Shown here piece by piece: positions 12,901-24,937 of a DNA stretch of 64,000 nucleotides. The translations under genes were made by a program, and so were the position numbers. The DNA comes from Cyanoderma ruficeps (lineage: Eukaryota > Chordata > Aves > Passeriformes > Timaliidae). The notes under the pieces were generated by a model that saw nothing but the letters and a program-made list of their open reading frames with translations, had not been told where the DNA came from and did not search any database. Location: NCBI GenBank assembly GCA_008694505.1, contig VZDJ01001050.1:248001-312000 (forward strand), given 5' to 3'. Numbering within the stretch: the first letter of the stretch is position 1; the number at the start of each line of letters is the position of its first letter.

Positions 12901-14699
12901 CTTATTTTGTTGTGGATAAAATAAAGGTAAAACCCCAAAATACAGGATGGTTTCAAGTCAAAAAAGGGTTAACTGCATTTCATTTCTCCATGCAAGAATC
13001 CACAGCAACAGTGGCAGGCACTGAAGCTAAAACAAGGTCAAATAAGCGGGGTTAAGCAATGTCCTACTGGTTGGAGCCAGGCATATTCAGATTGTTAATT
13101 TCTAACCTAGTAAATTTCTGAGGCACAACTGAAAGAACTGTCAACTTGCGGCTTTTACAGAATGTCATGACTTCTATTAATACGTACTTCAGGTAATTTA
13201 ATTGTCAGGATGTGACAACAGTATTCAGAAGGCCTATAGTATCACACTGCAAAAATGTAGTATAAGATTTATCAAGATAATTGTGTTGCCTGAAAATATC
13301 CAGCGTACCTGATGGTAATCAGTAGTTCCTGTTGAAAATTAATTTCTCTTATAGATTCCAACCCTCCTCCCACCAGCAGATGTGTATGACTCAGTGGGCT
13401 AAGGAATGCTGTACTCGTTTCAAAAGAGCGCTCTTGTCGCCTCTGCCAACAGCCATACTAATATGGACAGACCTTGAGAATTATGCCTTGCAACCACTGT
13501 TAGCAGCAATGATGATGGATGTCGAAGGGCAGGATGAACAAGCAGCATGAGCAGTTATATGTGGTGGAATGGGAAGGATTCCTTTCTCAGGTATTCAGAA
13601 AGTGCCAGTCATCTGAATGCCTGCCTAGAAATAAAACATCAGCCACAAATGCAGCTCATAACATGCCTGTCTGCTGCAAAGACAGACACCTCATGGATTA
13701 GGCCTAGCAGACAGTTTGGTCAGGAAGGCAAAGAACCACAGGGCCAAATAAGGGAACTCAAACTGACTCAAATATTTTTCTGTTGTTATTTAAGATTCAT
13801 GTTCAAATGAAGTCATTATTTACTAACCCCAGAAGTCATCTGTCATTGAGGGAGGTCTCACATAATATCTGTAACACTCCATGAAATATTCTTCTAATCT
13901 GATAGCTGTAAGTACTGAGCTCCTTCAGTGGAGAGTTTAGCTACACTTTCATGTTAATTCTGCTGAGAATTGCCGTTTCAACAAAACTTCACATCACGTT
14001 TTGCTGTCTTTACAGCTTTGCTTTCAGTGAGGCGAAGGTCTTGATGAAGAGAAAGGTAAAATGAGTCTGCTATGTCAGCAGAGGACTATTGATGCTTCCC
14101 ATCCAGCCTGCAGCATCGGGGCAAGACAAGAAAAGGTTTGTCTTTTTTCTGGATGGACACAAGATGAGCAGATTAGCTGTCAGTTCTCCTTCATGTTCCA
14201 GCACATCACCCATGATGAACTGTTAAATGTTATTTAATTTGTTAAGTGCTTATTAAAGTTGTAATCATATCAATACCTGCATGGCTCACATCCACACCAG
14301 AAATAAATGCCCAGAATACATAATATATGCTTTAATCCTTTTAGCACCATCATCTCCTTCAGTTTTCTGAAGTAATACAGACTACCAGAAGATATGCTGG
14401 TCTTGTATTCAGATATCTTAATTCAAGATCAAGGATAACCCTCTCAATTCTATTGTAGTTAAATGCAGCTAGGTTTCTAGTATCCTTTCATGTCTTCGTG
14501 AATTCCCTGGAAATGAATGACAGCCCTCTTCCCATGGTTGTGGTAGTTCATAGTAGCACTTTCCTGTAGGGTTTCTTTGGTGAATACTTCAGCCCAATCC
14601 GAGTTCACCTCTCATCACTCACATAGTGGCAGTATTCCTGCTGTGTCCTTATTTGTGTGTCTTTACGTTGCATAATTCTGCACTGCCCTCTCAACTCAC
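9922..14699. other. Unannotated sequence, possibly 3' part of the inferred gene
   Basis: Mostly AT-rich and featureless. Between 12490 and 12780 it is less AT-rich and carries short imperfect copies of a TTTCTGACAYTGGTC-like unit, but I do not recognise it. A possible last exon of the minus-strand gene lies at 11982-12014. It has an acceptor ACACTTGCAG, phase 0, ten codons reading GFLHDKRKRA and then TAA. It is too short to assert. Confidence 0.4.
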
Positions 14700-14724
14700 T
14701 GAAACCATTTCTCCACACCAGATG
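14700..14724 (-). CDS. Candidate short coding exon (inferred gene)
   Basis: A 25-base segment on the minus strand. It has a good acceptor (ACATTACTCCAG) and a very good donor (TTTCA followed by GTGAGT). Entered after two leftover bases from the preceding exon at 15028, it reads Ile-Trp-Cys-Gly-Glu-Met-Val-Ser and ends in phase 0. All three frames are open over so short a length, so only the splice sites and phase fit support it. Confidence 0.33.
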
Positions 14725-15027
14725 CTGGAGTAATGTAATTTTCATAATCCACTTAATAGCTTTATGTATGGAAAATATTAATAAGAACTGATGGGAAAAG
14801 AACAAAAATCTTGTCCTCAGAAAACAGTATACAGGAATCACATCTACACCAGCGACATCTGCCTTTATCAGATGTAAAATGGTGTTGAAGACTCTCCCAT
14901 TCTCCATTTTTGTTTGTCCATTTTGCTTAGAAGCCATACAAGCAGAATAAACTCACCATAAGCTTTGTATCAAGTGGCAGTTGTTATTGGCAACAACAAC
15001 TAGTTGCAATGGCTTAAGTCCACTGAC

Positions 15028-15086
15028 GGGCAATAAGACCATCGCAGCAGACAGTGGAGCATACACAGTACCCATGCCATGACAGA
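15028..15086 (-). CDS. Candidate coding exon (inferred gene)
   Basis: The minus strand reads SVMAWVLCMLHCLLRWSYC in one open frame over 59 bases, with CpG dinucleotides that are rare in the surrounding introns. The acceptor used here is TTCTTTACAG, which is phase 0 and matches the end of the exon at 16419. A stronger upstream acceptor, CTTCTCATCTCAG, would extend the exon to 15115 in a frame needing a different phase. The donor, GTCAGT, is mediocre. The segment is leucine- and cysteine-rich and helical; function unknown. Confidence 0.37.
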
Positions 15087-15679
15087 CTGTAAAGAAATTA
15101 TTTCGTTTATCTGTTCTGAGATGAGAAGGAAAACACCTCCCCTTGCCCAAAAATATGTTTCTTTTGTGAATGCTGATTCAACCCAGGAGCTGAGAAAAAA
15201 TGAGAAAATACAGTGTGTAGATAGAAGCCTCTTTAGTGTAGAATTTTTGCCTCTGGTCATATCTTTCAATGCAGTTCTCCCTGGTGCAAAGTCTTTGCCA
15301 GTACATCTGACATCCAGATACATTTGGAAACCTTTTCAGTGTTCAAATTTTAAATTATCATCTAAGCCACACTTAGCTGATATTCTAAAAAGCTGTTTAC
15401 TATCAAGAATCAAAACAACTTCACTATAACAAAACTAAATTCAGGTCACTATGTATGTAATCCTCTCTTTTCGTTCTTCCAACAGTACTTGGCCTCTTAT
15501 CATGCCTGCCCAAAAATATACACAATTAATAATACTTTTAATTTCCTTGGTATCGAGTTATCAGAATAGTGTAATTCAATGCACTGAAGATCTAGTTAAT
15601 GGGTTTAGTTCACATTTTTTTTCCCACAAATACGTGCTACTTCCAGCACTTCAGAGTATCAGGGCAGAATGACACCTTG

Positions 15680-16080
15680 CCATGCCAAACAATATGAGCT
15701 GGTGCTTCTTGCAGGAACCACCACTGGAACAGCAGTAAGCCAGTAAAGCTGCCCAGGTGGTGACCAAGGGCTCCCTCAACTCCATTCCTGCTCCGAGACA
15801 TGGAGGGATCTAGCTACCATTGCTGCTGCTGTATGGCATCCTCAATGAGCTTCTGTGTCTTACCTTCTGTCACTAAAATTGAGTTCAGATCAGCATCAGA
15901 CAGAGGCTGGTATGTTGTTCCTTCTGAGCTGGGCATCGTGGCATTAACATCTGTTTTCTGGATAGAAGGTTTTCCTCTTGAGCTATCCTCTCATAGAGGG
16001 CAGATCTGGATTCTTGCTCAGCTGAGACAAGGGGTCCATGGCCTGATTCATCTTCCAATCTTCCTGGACTGAAAGTCATT
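15680..16080 (-). pseudogene. Probable retrocopy of an unidentified gene
   Basis: On the minus strand a coding-like stretch begins near 16075 with QEDWKMNQAMDPLSQLSKNP. It shifts by one base near 15990 and continues as KTDVNATMPSSEGTTYQPLS, then LSDADLNSILVTEGKTQKLI and a run of four Gln codons, followed by a stop near 15828. The composition is much richer in GC than the flanks. No intron interrupts the frame; a GTAAGA directly after ACAGAAG is read through by continuing coding sequence. The frameshift and stop point to a dead processed copy. I do not recognise the parent protein. Alternatively it could be a damaged exon of the host gene. Confidence 0.5.
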
Positions 16081-16418
16081 GCTCAAAAATGTGGATACAA
16101 GACCCTACAGGGACTGAGGTGAGAAACTCCCCTACTTTGATCCTGGACATTTTATTTTAAATAGAGGTGGTTCTTACTGGTAAATGTCTGCAGCATGTCT
16201 TGTGTTAGTGGTAATATTTTGGACAGAGCACTTGAGTAAAGCACACCTGCAGCCACTGCATGAAAGACTTAACCCAGCTTGAAGGAGTAACTTTAAGGAA
16301 GGCAAAACCCAGGATTAATAAACAAAAAGTTAACCTTGTCTTCAAATTAGCTGTACTAATACGACATAATTAAATAATTTGTGATATTGATAATGAATTA
16401 TAAACAACATAACTATAC

Positions 16419-16503
16419 CTGATTTAATGGAGGTGAAAAGTTACTGTCTTTGAAAGATGATGTAGTGTCTTTTAAAAACAGCTCAGTCAGAAGACTCTTT
16501 GTA
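16419..16503 (-). CDS. Candidate coding exon (inferred gene)
   Basis: Reading minus, the only open frame contains TKSLLTELFLKDTTSSFKD and ends SNFSPPLNQ, followed directly by a donor AATCAG/GTATAG. With the acceptor GATCTTCTAAG it takes the two bases left over from the exon at 16916 and ends in phase 0. The same frame stays open upstream to 16540 (VDVKGKYEIDLLS), so the exon could start at an acceptor there, but that would break phase with the preceding exon. The amino acid composition is clearly protein-like. Confidence 0.6.
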
Positions 16504-16915
16504 CTTAGAAGATCAATCTCATACTTTCCTTTTACATCCACTTAAGTATTTTAAAGTCAAGTTTTATATTATGAAAAACATGCAATTTTTCCATTAACAT
16601 GTAAATAATTTTTTAGTATATATGAGTAAAGTGTAGAAAAATCCTACACTGGAAGTAAACAGAATATCCTATTTATAACATGTAAGCAAGGAGCAATACT
16701 TCAAAATAAATCCTTAGAAGAGAAACCCCAATAGCTAAAACTTGCAATGTTTTTAAGACCTAGTTTAATTTCCAGCTGCCATCAACCTCATCCCATGTCT
16801 CGGTCAGAAACAGAAATAAACATCAAAAATAATCTTACAATATTTTAATTTATTGTGAGAGGAAGTTATGAAGTATAAGATATAAATATAATTATTTTAT
16901 TGCATTTTTAATTAC

Positions 16916-17064
16916 ATGTGCAGAATGATTTTCAGTTCCTTTTGTTTATGTTTAAATTTTTCATCCTTCAAGCGAACACTGCCTTCACCAGAAACTTGAA
17001 TAATAAACCAATTAAATTGGCAAAACCAAGTGAGCTCTGGAACTGGATGTTTGGTTTTGTAAAG
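16916..17064 (-). CDS. Candidate coding exon (inferred gene)
   Basis: The minus strand reads LYKTKHPVPELTWFCQFNW and then VSGEGSVRLKDEKFKHKQKE, ending KIILH plus two bases before a donor GTAATT. The lysine-rich second half looks strongly coding. The long version, from acceptor GACATTCAG, starts in phase 0, matching the exons above it. A shorter version starting at 16994 (acceptor TTATTATTCAAG) is possible but would not fit that phase. If the donor is not used, translation stops at TAA, 16912-16914. Confidence 0.6.
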
Positions 17065-17354
17065 CTGAATGTCTAAAGATATTTTTCATACTTTATACTG
17101 GAAAGAGCATCACATAGACATGAAGGTAGACAGATGTTCTTCTAAAATCCAGATTTTTTTGCAAAGAGAAAGGGAGAAAGACTTATACACAATCCTTTCC
17201 ATTTTATAGTGATTTTAATCTTCTTTAAAATGCACTGAAAAGCACTTGGAGGCCCCAAAATCTTTTGGTTCTGTTGAACTGTCTGTTCCAGTCTCAGACA
17301 TAGCCACAGTGTCTGCTGTTTGAAGCCTCTGAAGTATCTACAGATTGGACTTAC

Positions 17355-17381
17355 ACTGCCCTCAGCGACTCGAGGGAGGAA
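17355..17381 (-). CDS. Candidate 27-bp micro-exon (inferred gene)
   Basis: The acceptor (CTTCAAACCACTAG, after a pyrimidine tract) and the donor (GGGCAGT/GTAAGT) are both excellent. The nine codons FLPRVAEGS keep phase 0 at both ends, so including or skipping it would not disturb the frame. That would suit an alternatively used micro-exon. The length is too short for the coding content to count as evidence. Confidence 0.35.
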
Positions 17382-17740
17382 CTAGTGGTTTGAAGGAGAA
17401 AAATATCCTCTGCTCGCAGCCAAGTTTTGACTTATCTGTCAGCTTTGGTCCAATCCAAAATTACTTCAAAAGGCTTCAAAGTGCAGACACAGTGGCTGGG
17501 GCTGAAGTTGACTTTGGAGATTTTTGGATCCAAGATACAATAACATTTTCCAAAATTAAATTGCAAATGTATTAAAAGGAAGTAATATAATTAAACATAT
17601 ATTCCAACTCTTTTTCTATCCCTTTGCAATCTACTGATAGAATGTACTCTAGAAAAGATAGACATTTGAAAACCAAAAATTGTTTAATTGTGGTTCAGTT
17701 TAATTTAATAACCTCTGTTCTATCTGTTCTATCTCTAAAC

Positions 17741-17842
17741 TTCATGAAAGGTTATTAAAAGATAGTTGTCTGCCTCAGGTGCTGCATAAAGCTGGACTTT
17801 CACCTCACTGCTAAGATCAAGGTGAGTCACTCCTTTCTCATA
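17741..17842 (-). CDS. Candidate coding exon, 34 codons (inferred gene)
   Basis: The minus strand reads YEKGVTHLDLSSEVKVQLYA and then APEADNYLLITFHE, a convincing protein sequence with alternating hydrophobic residues typical of beta strands. It runs from an acceptor CACATAACAG to a donor GAA/GTTTAG, with 102 bases and phase 0 at both ends. The donor is not ideal. The preceding exon at 18719 ends in phase 0, which fits exactly. This is among the best single pieces of evidence for the gene. Confidence 0.7.
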
Positions 17843-18115
17843 CTGTTATGTGCAGATCCTTGCTGTATTTAAAACCTATATTGAGATTTATGAATACCCT
17901 GGCTCACTACTCTCCTCATTTCTCAGGCTTTTTTCACTATCAGAATATTGGCAGTGTTTTAAAAAAATACTGTATCAAAATATACTAATTTAATTAAATT
18001 TAATTAATGTGGAATTCTGAGGTCTCTATACTAAATATAGTGTCATTCTTAAGACTAAACATTTTACTAGAAGGTTGTGTTTTGCTTTGGTGGTTTGTTT
18101 TTTTTTTTTTTTTTT

Positions 18116-18116
18116 N
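18116..18116. other. Single N after a poly-T run
   Basis: One unknown base follows a long T homopolymer and precedes a G/T-rich stretch. Probably a collapsed or unsized gap rather than a single miscalled base. Confidence 0.9.
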
Positions 18117-18335
18117 GGGTTTTGTGGAGGTTTTGTGGGTTTTTTTGTTTTGGTGAGAGGAGAACAAGCATGGCAAGATTGTACTTGGGGAAGGACACTT
18201 GGGATGCCCATTGAATCTCCATTCTTCCTGGTCAACAGCAAGAATGTGAACTCTGGTTCTCATATCCCAAGAAGATACTGTAGCCCATAAAGTCAATTGA
18301 GAAAATTCTCTCTGTGTCTTTCTTTTGAAGCTCCC

Positions 18336-18402
18336 CTAGAATTGTTTAGGTTGGAAAAGACTTCTCGGATGATCGAGTCCTTAATATGACCAAGTCCTCC
18401 TA
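18336..18402 (-). mobile_element. Short CR1 tail remnant
   Basis: TAGAATTGTTTAGGTTGGAA followed by AGACTTCTCGGATGATCGAG and a shortened ACCAAGTCC block is an inverted CR1 3' end with an internal deletion. It lies in an intron of the inferred gene, in the same orientation. Confidence 0.72.
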
Positions 18403-18718
18403 CATTAGGAAGAATGTGGATTCTGCATTAAAATATCTCTGCAAAATGGGGAATATCAGGCAGTCTTTCTCTGCCACTGAGAACATATACTTTTTATTCA
18501 ATGTGGAACTAGTTTAGGAAAAGTGGTGAAAACCTCAGTCTGGGATATGGCAAACACATAGATTCAGCAAAACCTGTTCATTAGTCAGTCTTCTGAAATG
18601 CAGGAGCATATAGATATTTCAGGTACATTCAGGGGAAAGAAAGGAGCTTTCCAATTTTGTCCAATGTTTTTGTGACCTCAGAAACTCACTGCCCTGCAGA
18701 CTCAAAAGAGATACTTAC

Positions 18719-18764
18719 AATAGCTTTTAGCCCTGTCATCCAGCACACAAGCTGTCTAGCTAAC
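18719..18764 (-). CDS. Candidate coding exon, 46 bp (inferred gene)
   Basis: The donor is textbook (GCTATT/GTAAGTATC) and the acceptor CAAACCTTCAG is good. Of three frames only one is open: one base, then LARQLVCWMTGLKAI, ending in phase 0. It takes the two bases left by the exon at 23046 and hands over cleanly to the exon at 17842. The peptide is helical. Confidence 0.65.
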
Positions 18765-21700
18765 CTGAAGGTTTGTGCTGGCCTCTCTACTTTTCAGTGT
18801 CTTTTAGCTGGTTTTGTTGAGTGAGAGTCAGATGCTGCTGGCACCTGCTCTGTGGGTTTTGCCCACTTTGGTTATGATAAAAAAAAGCAGTAAAACCTGT
18901 TCCAGGTTACTTTTGTTACAGTGAGATAGCAAAACCTGAATGATTCTTGCAGAGCTTGCAGAAAAGCTGTAAAGTATTTGTCCTTAAGGACATAAGTCTT
19001 TTTCTCTGTTCTCATCAAAAAGCTTTTGCCACAGGCACAGAAATTTTCCAAAGTTATCTCAGTTGTTATTATTGAACACTAGAAAAGAAGGGAAATAGCA
19101 AAAGGATGGCCTTCTTTGTGCTGACATGCCCCTCATCAGGGATGGAGGACTGTCATAAAAGAGAATCCAGTCAGGTAAATTCACATGTTACAGACTAAAA
19201 TTGTAACATAGTAGACATGTAAAAGACATATAAGCGTTTTGAAAGAGCTGGGGAAGCATGTTCATACACAGCAAAAGGAAAAATTTATTTATTTATATGG
19301 AACATGCTGGGAATCCTGACTGGTGGTAACCAATTTAATACTGAGCATGAAAATTTCTGGTTAAATGGATTAATACAACCATCTAATTAGATGAAACACT
19401 GTAGAATTCCCTTCAAGATGCACAACTTTTAATTAGGCAGAATACTGTAGTTTAATTTTCCACACACAGCTACTTTCTGCTCTACCAAACATTTCCACTG
19501 ACACACGGTCACAATACAACATGGAACAACATGGAACATGGAACTTTAATAAAAGAGCCTAGGGCAAGTAGCAGAAATATATGCTCCATGTAGCTGAGAA
19601 CCAATTCAGGTAAGCAGGATATAATCACCCTTACTTGGCTAACTCCAACCAAGTAAGTGAGAATGGTTCAGATTTCATTCAAGTCCAGTTGTGAACATAA
19701 GATCCCTTGTGCCTTTTTCTTTTCATCCTGAAGGTACACCTCTAACATCTTCATGAACATTTTATTAAAACAGTCAATTGGCGGAGCAATTTCCATATTG
19801 CACTAAGCCTGGCTGGGATGGAGTTAACTTTTGTCACAGCAGCTTGCATGGTGCTGTGCTTTGCATGTGTGGGTAAAGAAGTGACACCGATAACACAATG
19901 TTTTTGCTGTGGCTGAGCAATGTTTGTACAGCATCAAGGGTTTCCCTCTAAACACCTGTATCCCCAAAGGCTAGTAAACTGGGTGAGAGTCAGAGGTTGG
20001 GAGGGAACATGGCTGGAACAGCTGACCCAAACTCACCAAAAAGGTTTCTGAGTTCCTTTCCTCCCTCTGAGATGGAAAAACATTCAGATAAAAAAGAACA
20101 AAACACTTATATAATACTACTAAATGAAATCTTTTGGTCCAGACAAATCCTCAAAAGTTTTAAAGGCTCAGGCTGAAGAAAGAGTCACTCTTTCCCACTG
20201 CCTTCTCAAGGCAGACATAGGGTAGCTATCCCTCTAAAAGAGATTAGCTGGCTTTCTCAATGATTTTGCTGCCCAAAATCCAAGGATGAAGAAACTTTCT
20301 ACAAATTTTTGTGTTATATGGGTAAAAAAATATAAGTGTGGAGACACACGAAAAAAAGGGTTCACTTTGCTAAAGTTAGAAAACAGAAGCTCAAAATCTT
20401 AAATAGTAGAAAATGATTTAAATTTTAAAGTCTTTTCAGCTAGAAATCAGGAATACATGCTTTAAAAAGCAGTCAGCAAACTAATTTTAAATTTAAAGAC
20501 TCTTCTAATCAGAAAAGGTTTTATTTTATGTTAAATTTTGTATTTATATTTAAAAAATGAGAAAAGCAAATATTGAATGACTGAGTTCTCCTTCAGCAAC
20601 TAATACACAGAAAGCTTTAGTGAAAATACCAGCTATAGGCCTATTTGGTGGTAATGGACAGAGGTTCTAATTTCCTCTTTGTACCTCTGTCCAACCAAAA
20701 GAAATACCTTCTCTCAGTTACAGAACAGCTTTTCTAAATTATTATTTTTTAGACAGATGAGGATATTTCAAGAAAAATCCAGAAAGAATTGCCTCTGTTT
20801 TCTGGAGTTCAAACAAAAAATAATTCCAAATAGCACATTACTCTCATTGGAATGAAAAGTTTGATCAAGATACAGAAATACACAAGTGAAGGAGAAAAAA
20901 CATGATCTTATAGTATTCTATACCAGACTTCAGCTTCTAGGTAGGTGGTTATAATTGTAGCTTTAAATTACAAAAGGAGAAGGTATGCATGTGTTCTTCA
21001 ACATCCAACATCTCATCTTCCTATTCCTACACACATCTGTTTTTAAAACATTTTGTAAAGCACTTACACTAGAATTACAGACGAAAAGAATAGAAACAAA
21101 ATTAAAGAAAGGACAAGGACAGGCTTCAGGGCTCAAGAGTTATTTAAGTATGTCTCAACTTGTTCAAGACTCTGAATCAAGGTACAACATTTTGTAGGAT
21201 AGTATTAAGTAAGTTATTCCATCTGATTAATCAATCTAAAATTGTTTCACATTCTTCAATGCGTAATCAGTTTTAGTTATTTTAGTTTGCATGTCCTATG
21301 ATTTTTAATCTGACTTTTGTTCCCTGCAGGTAAAGCACCCCAAAGAACAGGCAGAAATACCCATTGCCCCACAGCAAATAAAATTCAGAGTATGTTCTAA
21401 TCAAGAAGTTAGGATGATTCATTATTTAATCCACAGTATTCATAAGTGTTAGGATCAGATGTGGATTTTCAGAGCAAGATGTATGTAGATAATATAGCCA
21501 TACAGGAGACAACTAGAGCCAAGATTTCATGATTTGCCAAACGGATTTGCCCTCTTTACAGTATGGCTAGAACTCTTCTCACTAACTTTTGGAAATGCTG
21601 TGTGATCCTTCTTGTTATCACATAATAACTTTCATTACTTTTGTTAACTACCAGGATAATGATTCTTTGTTAATCCTTCTAGTTAATTATCTCTTTAAGA

Positions 21701-23045
21701 CAGTATGTTTTGCTTTACAGTTAGATTTCATCTCTGTTTTCTTGAAGTCCAAGGGAGATTAAATTACAGAGTGAAACAATGACATAGAACAGAAACATTG
21801 AAAAGTTGTTTTTTCCATGCAAAAAATACAGAAGGGACTTGGAGAGGAATATTGATTTGTTTTACTTTCAGCGGGTTGCTGAAATTCAGTTCAATCCACA
21901 ATGAAATTCTAAGCTGGGTTGAAGAAAACAAGAATTTTTTTCATGTTATAGCCACTATTCATTTATATGAAACAAAATGTAGAAATCACAAATTAAAATC
22001 TAGCTGATCTAGAATACTGCAATGCACAAAGAGTAGAATTTGTTGTAAAATGAAACAAAAGTCAATCTATTCTTAGAATTAAAAGCGAAAATATAGGAAG
22101 TCCTATTCCAGAATAAAAAAACCAAATATAGTTGTGAATAAGAGTATGTTTTTGAACACAATTCTAAAAAGTCTATAAAGAGAGGGAAAATAGCAGTACT
22201 TATTTCTGCTTTTTATCTAATATTATCTTGGAACATTCTAGTTGACCTTGGGGACCTATCTGTAGAGAGAAGATTTTCTTAAGATTGTTGACACAAGGCA
22301 GGCTAGATGATACAAATAAAGGAACATCTGAGAAAACTAATCCTAACAACTCTGAGGTAAATGTACTTTTGGGGACAATGGGGAGAGCATTTGAAGGAGT
22401 TTATGACCACTACTATTAAAAAGTGTATGTGTTTTCACAAGACTGAAACTATTTCTTGTGGTAGCAGTAGATGGAAGCTAGTGCTGTAAATGATGAAAAA
22501 CACAATGTATAACAAGAATTTTAAAGTATTCATGTTTAGAATTAGATTTATGTATTATTTATAGCAACTTAGATAGACCATGTTAACCTTCAGGCTCCTT
22601 CTGAGCCTTTTGGGTTCACAAAAGCAGTTGGAAAACGTAAGTTCTGTTCCACTTCTGTCTGACCCAGAAGTGTCTTTCAACTCACTGCATCAGAATTTCT
22701 CTACCTGATGTACCTTGGATTGTCAGTGCCCCAAGGCAAGGACTATCTATGATTTCTGTGCATGTAAACAGCACAGAGAAGTTTCAGGCTCGGTTGAGGT
22801 GTCAAGGGTTATGCTGTGTATTCACAGGTGTATGTGTAACCAATAACTTATTTCAATTTCTAATAAGGTCTCATTAGTTTCACAAAATTGAAAGTCCTCC
22901 TAATTTTTGGCCATTTTGTTGGTGCATTCCCAAATCTAGATTGGGAATTTAAAAGAGGCGAACTACCAGTTCCTTTTTTGCATTCTCCCTGAACATATAC
23001 ATAGTTTAATAACTGTTCCTTTTTCTCCAAAAATTCAAATGCTAC
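18765..23045. other. Intronic sequence between candidate exons
   Basis: AT-rich sequence holding the LTR fragment at 19802. At about 22715-22790, TTGTCAGTGCCCCAAGGCAA and a following GTAAACAGCAC recall the tail of ancient amniote CR1/L3-like repeats, but weakly. A small 9-bp-arm hairpin at 19630-19657 is within chance. Nothing else is supported. Confidence 0.4.
19802..20045 (+). mobile_element. Partial ERVL-type LTR (U3 part only)
   Basis: The order CTGGCTGGGATGGAGTTAA, GTGCTGTGCTTTGCATGTG, GATAACACAATGTTTTTGCT and GGAACAGCTGACCCAAACT follows the U3 of a very common avian LTR family. The first bases and everything after the ACCCAAACT block are missing, so no TATA box or polyadenylation signal remains. 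Old, truncated insertion. Confidence 0.72.
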
Positions 23046-23082
23046 CTGCAGCAAGACACAAATCTCAAAAATTCTACATTGT
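23046..23082 (-). CDS. Candidate coding exon, 37 bp (inferred gene)
   Basis: An excellent acceptor (ACAACTTTTCCTTCAG) and a good donor (CTGCAG/GTAGCA) enclose 37 bases. In the frame that fits the next exon (at 18719) it reads NVEFLRFVSCC with two bases over at each end. A second frame (QCRIFEICVLLQ) is also open, so the frame is inferred from phase alone. Confidence 0.48.
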
Positions 23083-24937
23083 CTGAAGGAAAAGTTGTCA
23101 AAGCTGAAGTCCAATCTCAGGTAAACATTACAGAACTGTGGCTAAGCAGGAATGCCAAACACAATCCATATAGTTGAAACATCTGGAAATGGTTTCAGGT
23201 ACTATTTGTGTTCAAGACATCCTTGATTAAAACACAAATTAAGTACTGTAGTAAGCATTTTCTAATTACAAGCAGAGAAAAAGATCTATAAGGGCTTAAA
23301 TGGAAAAGACAACAGAGGGCCTTACAATTATCACATCTTTTTTTGCTATTAACATATCAATCTGTCACTAGAATTTTAGAAGCCAGGGACCCTGTAATAT
23401 GGGGAAACATCATTGCCAGTCTGTGATCCAGTGTTGCTACACCTGTAGCTTTGGAATAAAAGCACAGTCTCAAAATGCTGTTACTTGCAGTGGGAGTGCT
23501 ATTTTTCATGAACAGTATAAAGGGCAAGCCTTCAAAGATTAAGGTTGTTTAAAAAATTAATTTGGCAGTGCTGTGAAATCAGTTTAATGTTATTGCTTTT
23601 GTACTTGTTCCCCTTCTTCACAGACTTTGCTCGGGTTGCAATGTCTAGTTATCTGAATCTAGCAGCAGAAACAAGTAAACTCCCTTTTCTTTGAACCTTT
23701 GGGGCCCTCATGAGGGCAGTGAGGGGGGAAAGCAGCTATTCAGAGAATTTTCAAGACTTCTAAAAAGTTGGAATAATCCAATTCAATGAATTCTTCTTAA
23801 AAACATGAGAAAGCCCTCTCATTCTAATAAATAATGCAGGAAAGGAGAATAGAGAAAGGTGCATTTTTTGACCACATAGGTAAGGTGGCTTACCCAAACA
23901 GCAATGTATCATTAGTAAGTCTAATGCCCCATGCCATTATCAAAGAGTTAGGAGCCTAAAGTCAGTTAAAAGGTTTTTTACTAATCTTGCTACAAACAGT
24001 ATTGCTATTACCCTATTGAATAAGTCAAAGTAACAGAACATTATAAAGAAACACAGAAGTAGATATCTGTGGTTGAATGCAAGAAGAAAAAATGCCATCC
24101 AGAACCTCAGGGAGCTCTTATTTAGTCTTGAAGCATCTTGGCACAAAGGACTCACTGCAGAGGTACACTTAGCTTGTGAACCCACTTTTCTTAAAAGCCC
24201 AGTAAAGGGACACAGTTTGAAATTCATAAGAGAAAATTCAGATACAGAAGAAAACCAAGTTAGCCTGAAAATATTGTTCATTAATTAATGGCAGCTATGA
24301 TATTTACAAATAACATAAATGGCTATGACATTGTTTGTATATAATTGTCCCCAACCTCGTAAACTCACCACAAGCCTAACAACTGTTATGCCCCTTGTGA
24401 GGTTTTTTAGGCAAACCACATTAAAAATTGCTATCTGTCTCAGAATCACTTGATAAGCAGAGAATACAGTTTTACTCAGAGTAATGAGAAGGATGCATTT
24501 AATACCTGTACTAATATATGCGATATTCTTAAAATTATGTCAGTTTAGGGAACAAAAATTGGAAAAAATCTGTTTTATCATAGCATATACAAATCCTCAA
24601 AGAAGTATCAGGCTTCTTGACCTAGTACACCTTAGAGCTCAGCCCAGGTACTCAGGCATATGTGTGGGGAAATTCAGAGAAACTGATTTGAAGGACAAAA
24701 GTAGGAACTGAGGGCTCCTTATGAACTGCAATCCATGCTTCAGGTGCCCAGAACATTAATGACTGGAAGACATGAAAAAACAAGATTAAGAGTCTGAGCA
24801 AATGTGCACTGATGAAAGCGGGGACTCAGATATAAATCCAGCTGACAAAAAGGAGAGTGCTTTTATGAAACATTGAGAAATATTGTAAGAAATATCTTAC
24901 AATATTCATGGAAGACACACCATTTTATCTCTAACAA

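Noticed and set aside
13332..13810. Plus-strand frames after an acceptor-like TTCTCTTATAG
   Set aside because: No donor, no homology recognised, and on the strand opposite to the inferred gene. Could be a non-coding exon but not supportable.
13990..14058. Plus-strand exon-like stretch (CTTTGCTTTCAG ... GTAAAA)
   Set aside because: Only 28 bases and on the wrong strand for the chain; good-looking splice pairs occur by chance.
23940..24288. Open frames of 113 (minus) and 71 (plus) codons
   Set aside because: The plus frame looks slightly protein-like, and the minus strand has a GTGAGT donor, but no acceptor gives a compatible open frame.
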